From a virus: a stretch of 61,923 nt of DNA. The DNA lies in the IMG/VR virus record IMGVR_UViG_3300048591_001211, positions 1-61,923 of that record; one strand, given 5' to 3'. Below, piece by piece: positions 57,960 to 61,923 of the stretch; within the stretch, counting starts at the first letter, position 1; the number at the start of each line of letters is the position of its first letter. Below the pieces are notes generated by a model. That model saw nothing but the letters and a program-made list of their open reading frames with translations, was not told the origin of the DNA and ran no database searches. Both the position numbers and the translations under genes were made by a program.

Positions 57960-58622
57960 ATGGAATTTGCAATGAGCGACACACAAGTACCCCTATCGGT
58001 AGTCCTGGCCGAACTCCTTCGGATCCAGCGTTGGGCAGGAGGTGACAGCGTTTCATCGGCTCGCATTTTTGGCCTTATGCACGGCGTGGAGTCCGTGATT
58101 CGGAAGGAGCATGAGTCGTTTGGCATCAGCGAGGAAACGCAAGATAAGGTAGAGGACCTTCTTGAAGACATCGAGTCCGGAAAGCAGTCAATCAACGACA
58201 TGGCGATCAAGGACCGGTTGGACAGGGACGGTGTGCGCGAAACGCAAGCGGCGACGGTCATCGAACTGTGTCGCCTACAAGGCAGATTTACCGATGCTGT
58301 TGAACAACTCATCGGAAACCCGAGTGCAACTTTTGGCTATCTGCAACGATCAGTGCCGCCCGAGCATAGCTGGTTTGGGTCCCTGCACTACATGGAGCTT
58401 GTGGACTGTACGGAGGGTGCAAAAAAGAAGATGCACGCCGTTGTTGCTGCCAGTGTTCCACGAGTGGGCGAGACGATTACGCCGCAAAGTGGCTCAACGA
58501 TGCATGTTGTTGGAGTAGACTATGTGATTGTTAATCAATCGAGGCAGGAGGGGTTATCGCAACACGCTCTCGTGCCCCATGTGCTTCTTGAAGGGCTTGA
58601 GTCAGGCGAGGCTAGAACCTGA
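57960..58622 (+). CDS. Hypothetical protein after late block
   Basis: Around 220 residues from ATG 57960 (ATG 57972 is also possible) encode a helical, acidic protein (LAELLRIQRWAGGDSVSSAR; IRKEHESFGISEETQDKVED) with a beta-rich C-terminal part (HALVPHVLLEGLE). Codon use is less GC-biased than in the surrounding phage genes, which suggests a separate acquisition. No family is recognised. It is convergent with the leftward set. Confidence 0.6.
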   Translation: MEFAMSDTQVPLSVVLAELLRIQRWAGGDSVSSARIFGLMHGVESVIRKEHESFGISEETQDKVEDLLEDIESGKQSINDMAIKDRLDRDGVRETQAATVIELCRLQGRFTDAVEQLIGNPSATFGYLQRSVPPEHSWFGSLHYMELVDCTEGAKKKMHAVVAASVPRVGETITPQSGSTMHVVGVDYVIVNQSRQEGLSQHALVPHVLLEGLESGEART

Positions 58623-58731
58623 CCGGCAATCAGGCTGCTGCTTCACAACTCGCGTCGGGCTCACCAGCGGGGCAAAGCAATCACGGAAGGCTGCGGACTT
58701 CGTCGCCTGGGTGACCTGGTGTGCGAGCCCA

Positions 58732-58878
58732 CTACCGATTCCAAAAAACTGCCGCTATGACGCCCAGAAATCCTGCCGCCACGATCGCGACGAGGCCGAC
58801 CTGCACCGCCACGGTCGCCCATGCCGCGGCGCTGATAATTCGCAGCCAGAGAGGGTTACGCGTCCTGCCGTTGCTCAT
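58732..58878 (-). CDS. Tiny membrane protein
   Basis: On the minus strand ATG 58878 to TAG 58732-58734 encodes 48 residues, a basic start (SNGRTRNPLWLR) and one membrane helix (AWATVAVQVGLVAIVAAGFL). It begins 2 nt after the stop of the preceding gene, which supports translation. Confidence 0.55.
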   Translation of the reverse strand: MSNGRTRNPLWLRIISAAAWATVAVQVGLVAIVAAGFLGVIAAVFWNR

Positions 58879-58880
58879 GC

Positions 58881-59189
58881 TCACCACCATCCGGTTTCCT
58901 TGACCACCGCGGCCTCCTCGTCGGAGATCTCTCGAGCCGAGAATCGGTCCACCAGCGATGCCAGGCTTTCGAGCCCGGGCACGCCCTTTCGCTTCAATTC
59001 GCGAAGCTCCAGCAGAACGGCCGTCAGATTACCACCTAGGGCAACGCACTCGCAGAGGAAAACGTCCTCGTCTTGCGAGAAGCTACGCGCTAGGCAGTCG
59101 CGCGCCATGAGCACCGACTCAGGCTCCGGCGTCTCGGCGAGGAGCCAGATCCGACGCAGCGGCTTCGGCGGCTCGTGTTCGTCGTTCAT
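58881..59189 (-). CDS. Hypothetical protein
   Basis: From ATG 59189 this 102-residue protein (PPKPLRRIWLLAETPEPES; GGNLTAVLLELRELKRKGVP) is helical and acidic at its end. The Prim-Pol gene ends within its first codon, so the two are coupled. No domain recognised. Confidence 0.6.
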   Translation of the reverse strand: MNDEHEPPKPLRRIWLLAETPEPESVLMARDCLARSFSQDEDVFLCECVALGGNLTAVLLELRELKRKGVPGLESLASLVDRFSAREISDEEAAVVKETGWW

Positions 59190-59740
59190 CACGTTACCCC
59201 CGCAACGACTCGGATAGGTGGCCAGAAGCTTTCCGAACGCGGAGTCGTCTTGTCGACCGATCGCCGCTGCCGTGAAGCGGTTTCGAAGCTCGCTACGGAC
59301 GGCGCGTGGCCAGCGGCATTGACGTCTTCCCGAGTCCACGCGATGGAGTCCGGATAGGCACGCACGTATCCACCCTCGCCTCTGCGATCGACTCCCGGCA
59401 TGCCATTCAGGCCGGTCGTGTTCCGCTCTCCAGCGTGCCGGAAGACCAGGTGTACGCCTCGCTTGGTTCGTTGCCGAAGGTCCGATTGCACACCGCGAGC
59501 CTCGCACATCGCTGCGGCTTCCGGGCTGTCGCAGTCGATCACCGTGATGCCGCTGATCGCTCCGGTGACAATCGCCGGCTCGAAGTCGTTCACGCCGAAC
59601 CACTCGACGAGCTCCGCGTCCGTCGGCCGCTCGGCCTGGAGCCGCTTCCACTTCCTGGCCGGACGCTTGCCACCTGGAAGCAACGGCAGGACGCAGAAGC
59701 CCTCGGACGAAAGATGGCGAGCCAGATCGAGAGCGCTCAT
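59189..59740 (-). CDS. Stand-alone Prim-Pol domain protein (bifunctional primase/polymerase N-terminal)
   Basis: This 183-residue protein matches the bifunctional primase-polymerase N-domain: LARHLSSEGFCVLPLLPGGK-RPARKW, then ITVIDCDSPEAAAM (metal-binding D-x-D), RTKRGVHLVFRH and VDRRGEGGYVRAYPDSIAW (the D-x-RG-x-GGYV box). Full-length homologues continue into helicase domains; here the domain stands alone, with a basic tail. It could prime or extend DNA, or take part in a defence- or plasmid-type module. ATGA overlap upstream. Confidence 0.8.
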   Translation of the reverse strand: MSALDLARHLSSEGFCVLPLLPGGKRPARKWKRLQAERPTDAELVEWFGVNDFEPAIVTGAISGITVIDCDSPEAAAMCEARGVQSDLRQRTKRGVHLVFRHAGERNTTGLNGMPGVDRRGEGGYVRAYPDSIAWTREDVNAAGHAPSVASFETASRQRRSVDKTTPRSESFWPPIRVVAGVT

Positions 59741-59919
59741 ATGGCGACCTGCGCTGCTGACCTGATCTGCCGCAGAGCTTCGATCGCCTCTGGCTTCGTG
59801 TCGTACGAGCCGGCGCTCCAGCGAGTGCCGTCCGGGCTGGTGCCGAAAATCTCGAACCAGTAGCAGACGCCTCGGCTTCGCGGGTCGGAAATCTTCTTGA
59901 TCGTGGATCGGGCCTTCAT
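59737..59919 (-). CDS. Small hypothetical protein coupled to Prim-Pol
   Basis: From ATG 59919 (GGAGG 8 nt upstream; ATG 59955 is an alternative) this 60-residue protein (STIKKISDPRSRGVCYWFEI, SYDTKPEAIEALRQIRSA) resembles small phage or plasmid integrase-type AP2-like N-terminal domains, but the match is weak. It overlaps the Prim-Pol gene by ATGA. Confidence 0.5.
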   Translation of the reverse strand: MKARSTIKKISDPRSRGVCYWFEIFGTSPDGTRWSAGSYDTKPEAIEALRQIRSAAQVAI

Positions 59920-59961
59920 CGCGGCGGCCTCCGTGCAGGTGGTCGTTCGTGTCATGCCAGC

Positions 59962-59992
59962 AGTCTACCTATTGTCGCCGAATCGGCAATAG
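59962..59992 (-). promoter_or_regulatory. Dyad and promoter-like site upstream of the Prim-Pol operon
   Basis: CTATTG and CAATAG flank an inner CCGA-at-CGG, an imperfect dyad at 59969-59992. A promoter-like TTGCCG and TAGACT pair (16-bp spacing, 59984-59989 and 59962-59967 on the + coordinates) overlaps it, so a repressor could control the operon. Confidence 0.35.
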
Positions 59993-60027
59993 GAATGCGA
60001 CGATTTCGCGACGCGAGCGTAGAGACC

Positions 60028-60261
60028 CTACTTCTTTCGGCGTTTCTTGCCGAAGGTCGGGTTGCCGGGGCCAGGCCGGATGGCCTCCTGGAGTTTCGCA
60101 AGCCCTTCGGCGCGGACAGCCACAACGCGTCCGCCCTCAACCAGGACCGCAAATCGAGCCAGCGACGGGTCCTTGAGCGCCCGTTGAATCGAGCGTGCCG
60201 ACCGTTCAATGCGGCGAGCCGCTTCGGCGATCGACACGTTTGCTTCGGTAGCCTTTGCCAT
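60028..60261 (-). CDS. Small helix-turn-helix protein, possibly leaderless
   Basis: From ATG 60261, 77 residues contain VSIAEAARRIERSARSIQRA, a likely helix-turn-helix, and a basic end (FGKKRRKK). A good sigma70-like promoter lies immediately upstream, 7 nt from the ATG, implying a leaderless transcript; an upstream ATG at 60360 would put the promoter inside the gene. It may regulate the leftward operon. Confidence 0.55.
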   Translation of the reverse strand: MAKATEANVSIAEAARRIERSARSIQRALKDPSLARFAVLVEGGRVVAVRAEGLAKLQEAIRPGPGNPTFGKKRRKK

Positions 60262-60268
60262 GCGAGTG

Positions 60269-60297
60269 ACGATAGCGGCGCCGGTTTTGACGGTCAA
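60269..60297 (-). promoter_or_regulatory. Sigma70-like promoter for the HTH gene
   Basis: Read on the minus strand, TTGACC (60297-60292) and TATCGT (60274-60269) are 17 bp apart. The predicted start of transcription coincides with or lies a few bases before the ATG at 60261. Confidence 0.5.
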
Positions 60298-60319
60298 CGC
60301 GAGCCCGCTGCGGGCGACG

Positions 60320-61543
60320 CTACCACCGCCGCCTTCGCGGGCGTGAACGAGTGTGGCCATTCACCCAACGTCCTCGCTTGTTGACGTAACCTCGCACATA
60401 CACCGGGCCAGTGCTGTACGAACCAGCGCCGGACCAGTTGATCCATGGCTGGGCGGGCACGTAAGCGGCAGCTGGAACCTCTGGTTTCCAGTCCAGGGTG
60501 GCGAGCTGAAATAGCCCGCAGTACGGGCATATCACTCCGCCTGAATACACATGCAGATCAAACCAGTAACGCCTTCCGCACCCCGAGCACCGACATGCCG
60601 ACCTGCCTCCCCCGCGTCGAGTCGAGCCACGCAGAAGATTTAGAAGCGACCTTGCGACGCGCGCCCGATGAAGGCTCCCGCGGGGTTGGTGATCCACAAG
60701 CCGCATGGCGGTGCAGAGAGCCATAGCGTCCTGCTCAGGGCTCGGGTCTCCAACCGCAACGTCATCGGGGTCGTCCGAGAAGCTGCCAACGGCGCCAGCG
60801 GGAGGCGGTGTCAAAGACGAAGCCAAAGACGCCGCCTCCCTGTGAGCCAATTCTAAGGCTGCGCGGTCGCGAGCACGGCCCTCGGTGCAGTCGTAGAGAG
60901 TGCTGTCGGCGCCCGCGAGCAGAAGTAGGCTGCCAACCGCCGAACCTATTGCGAACCAGGCGAGAGCACCGATCGCGCTGCCGCTGGCGAAAAGCCCTGA
61001 TACCCCGGCAATAAACCCGAGAATCTGCACTACGAGGAAACGCGAGCCAATGACCGCATCGACAGACAATCGCATCTTGCGGAGCCAAAGAAGGAAGCGC
61101 TCCGTCGCCGTGTACGTCAGCACCGGGCTCCACCCATCGATCTCCTGCCGGGCGGACTCTTCGTCCTTTGCCAAAACATGATCTTCGCATAACGCACCGC
61201 GGAACAGATCTACGACGGTCCTCTCTGAGTCGTTCGTGCTGTAGCACACAAGCTCGTCGCAGGCGTCGACAAGCGCCGTCCCTAGTGATGTTCCCTTCAG
61301 TTCACAAAGTAGCGGGACCAGTTCGCGTGCCACCGAAACCGCGTTTGCAGCGTGGATAGCTTTGCACGCGTCGATGACAGCATCACGGAATCTATCGGGC
61401 GAAGCACTCTGACCGCTGCCAACGAGAACGTCGTAGGCTGCGTCAATCTCGCTGCTCGTCACTCTTCCGTCCGCGGCTATCACGCAGCAGATAGCGCGAA
61501 CCGCAACTCGCCATTTGGGATTGGGGGAAGCGACTTCTTCCAT
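60320..61543 (-). CDS. TerB-like membrane protein with C-terminal zinc ribbon
   Basis: This 407-residue protein has a TerB-type helical N-terminus (ICCVIAADGRVTSSEIDAAY) near residues 18-40, two hydrophobic segments near 165-210 (FLVVQILGFIAGVSGLFA, then LAWFAIGSAVGSLLLLAG), and a zinc ribbon near residues 340-370 (CRCSGCGRRY, VICPYCG). TerB domains are linked to stress, metal and phage-defence systems. Whether it belongs to the phage or the chromosome cannot be told here. Confidence 0.6.
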   Translation of the reverse strand: MEEVASPNPKWRVAVRAICCVIAADGRVTSSEIDAAYDVLVGSGQSASPDRFRDAVIDACKAIHAANAVSVARELVPLLCELKGTSLGTALVDACDELVCYSTNDSERTVVDLFRGALCEDHVLAKDEESARQEIDGWSPVLTYTATERFLLWLRKMRLSVDAVIGSRFLVVQILGFIAGVSGLFASGSAIGALAWFAIGSAVGSLLLLAGADSTLYDCTEGRARDRAALELAHREAASLASSLTPPPAGAVGSFSDDPDDVAVGDPSPEQDAMALCTAMRLVDHQPRGSLHRARVARSLLNLLRGSTRRGGGRSACRCSGCGRRYWFDLHVYSGGVICPYCGLFQLATLDWKPEVPAAAYVPAQPWINWSGAGSYSTGPVYVRGYVNKRGRWVNGHTRSRPRRRRW

Positions 61544-61574
61544 CTGGGATCGTTCTGGAACGATTGTGGAAAGC

Positions 61575-61923
61575 CTACTGTCGGACCTCGAGCACGAACG
61601 GCTTTTCCACTTCGACGGGCGCCCCGTTGGTTGGCAGGTAGCGGACCACCGATACCTTCGCCTTGCCGGCCGTGTCGTTCAGCGGGATTGGGGCGACAAC
61701 CTCTCGGAATGATTTCGGAGGAACGGGAGACTGGTGCAAGAACACCTTCACGTTGCCGTCGCCAAGGATTCCATTCGCCGGATTGTCGAATTTGTCGAAC
61801 AATTCAACGCGAATCTCAGCGGCGTCGATCTCCATTGCGGATGCGTTGCACAGTGAAATCACGATCTCAAGGCGGCCGATTGCGTTTGGGCGGATAGAGC
61901 CCTCGGCTGCAATGATGGCGCCG
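61575..61923 (-). CDS. Partial protein, beta-sandwich-like (3' part only)
   Basis: The minus frame is open to the right edge of the window and ends at 61575. The visible 115 residues (RLEIVISLCNASAMEIDAAE; RVELFDKFDNPANGILGDGN; VEVEKPFVLEVRQ) have the alternating pattern of a beta-sandwich. No family is named. It lies 31 bp before the TerB-like gene and could be co-transcribed. Confidence 0.55.
   Translation of the reverse strand, partial: GAIIAAEGSIRPNAIGRLEIVISLCNASAMEIDAAEIRVELFDKFDNPANGILGDGNVKVFLHQSPVPPKSFREVVAPIPLNDTAGKAKVSVVRYLPTNGAPVEVEKPFVLEVRQ

Noticed and set aside
1-61923. CRISPR arrays, insertion sequences, rRNA genes
   Set aside because: No spaced direct-repeat array, transposase motif or rRNA signature was seen on reading the sequence.

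Overview
The window joins a planctomycete-type chromosome segment (about 1-15.2 kb) to a large, almost complete tailed-phage genome (about 17.5-58 kb, possibly to the right edge). The host assignment rests on three features: a giant beta-helix/fibronectin-III protein open at the left edge, a signal-bearing BBP7-like outer-membrane barrel protein, and a 1,961-residue tandem-fused UvrA. The whole window is GC-rich. No rRNA, CRISPR array, insertion sequence or integrase was seen.

Region 1 (1-15.2 kb, chromosomal): giant surface protein (+), BBP7-like protein (-), double UvrA (-), tRNA-Ala(CGC) (+). Region 2 (15.2-17.3 kb, junction): an Xre-type regulator, a beta-family (sce7725-like) protein and a convergent sce7726-like predicted nuclease, resembling a defence or accessory island beside the tRNA. 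Region 3 (17.5-29.6 kb): phage early operon behind a promoter with two identical-format operators (GTAGG-N6-CCTAC). It encodes a CsrA homologue, YqaJ exonuclease, a candidate annealing protein, an SMC-like ATPase, a DNA methyltransferase, a DUF1376-like replication protein carrying iteron-like repeats, and a RusA resolvase. Most genes overlap by ATGA. Region 4 (29.6-34.5 kb): exported and membrane proteins (papain-like fold, thioredoxin-like, lipoprotein, small TM proteins; perhaps lysis functions) and tail-fibre genes.

Region 5 (34.6-38.4 kb): a moron-like block with a Tad1/Acb2-like cyclic-nucleotide sponge, a CarF/TMEM189-type lipid desaturase, an HNH nuclease, a ParB-like protein, an ABC-ATPase-GNAT fusion and a formyltransferase. 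The last three form a tight cassette directly before the terminase and are the best candidate here for an undescribed system (DNA base modification is the working hypothesis). Region 6 (38.4-54.8 kb): HK97-type packaging and head genes, long-tailed (siphovirus-like) tail genes with a canonical -1 frameshift site in the tail-assembly chaperones, tape measure and tail-tip proteins. Region 7 (54.8-57.8 kb): Cys-rich protein, three glycosyltransferases and an antisense methyltransferase. Region 8 (57.9-61.9 kb): a lone + gene, then a leftward set with a stand-alone Prim-Pol domain protein, small proteins, a possibly leaderless helix-turn-helix gene, a TerB-like/zinc-ribbon membrane protein and a partial gene.

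Working together, regions 3-7 supply recombination-based replication, packaging, capsid, tail, putative lysis, anti-defence and possible DNA or glycan modification. The phage attachment sites and integrase are not visible, so whether this is an integrated prophage using the tRNA-Ala gene, and exactly where it ends, is inferred.
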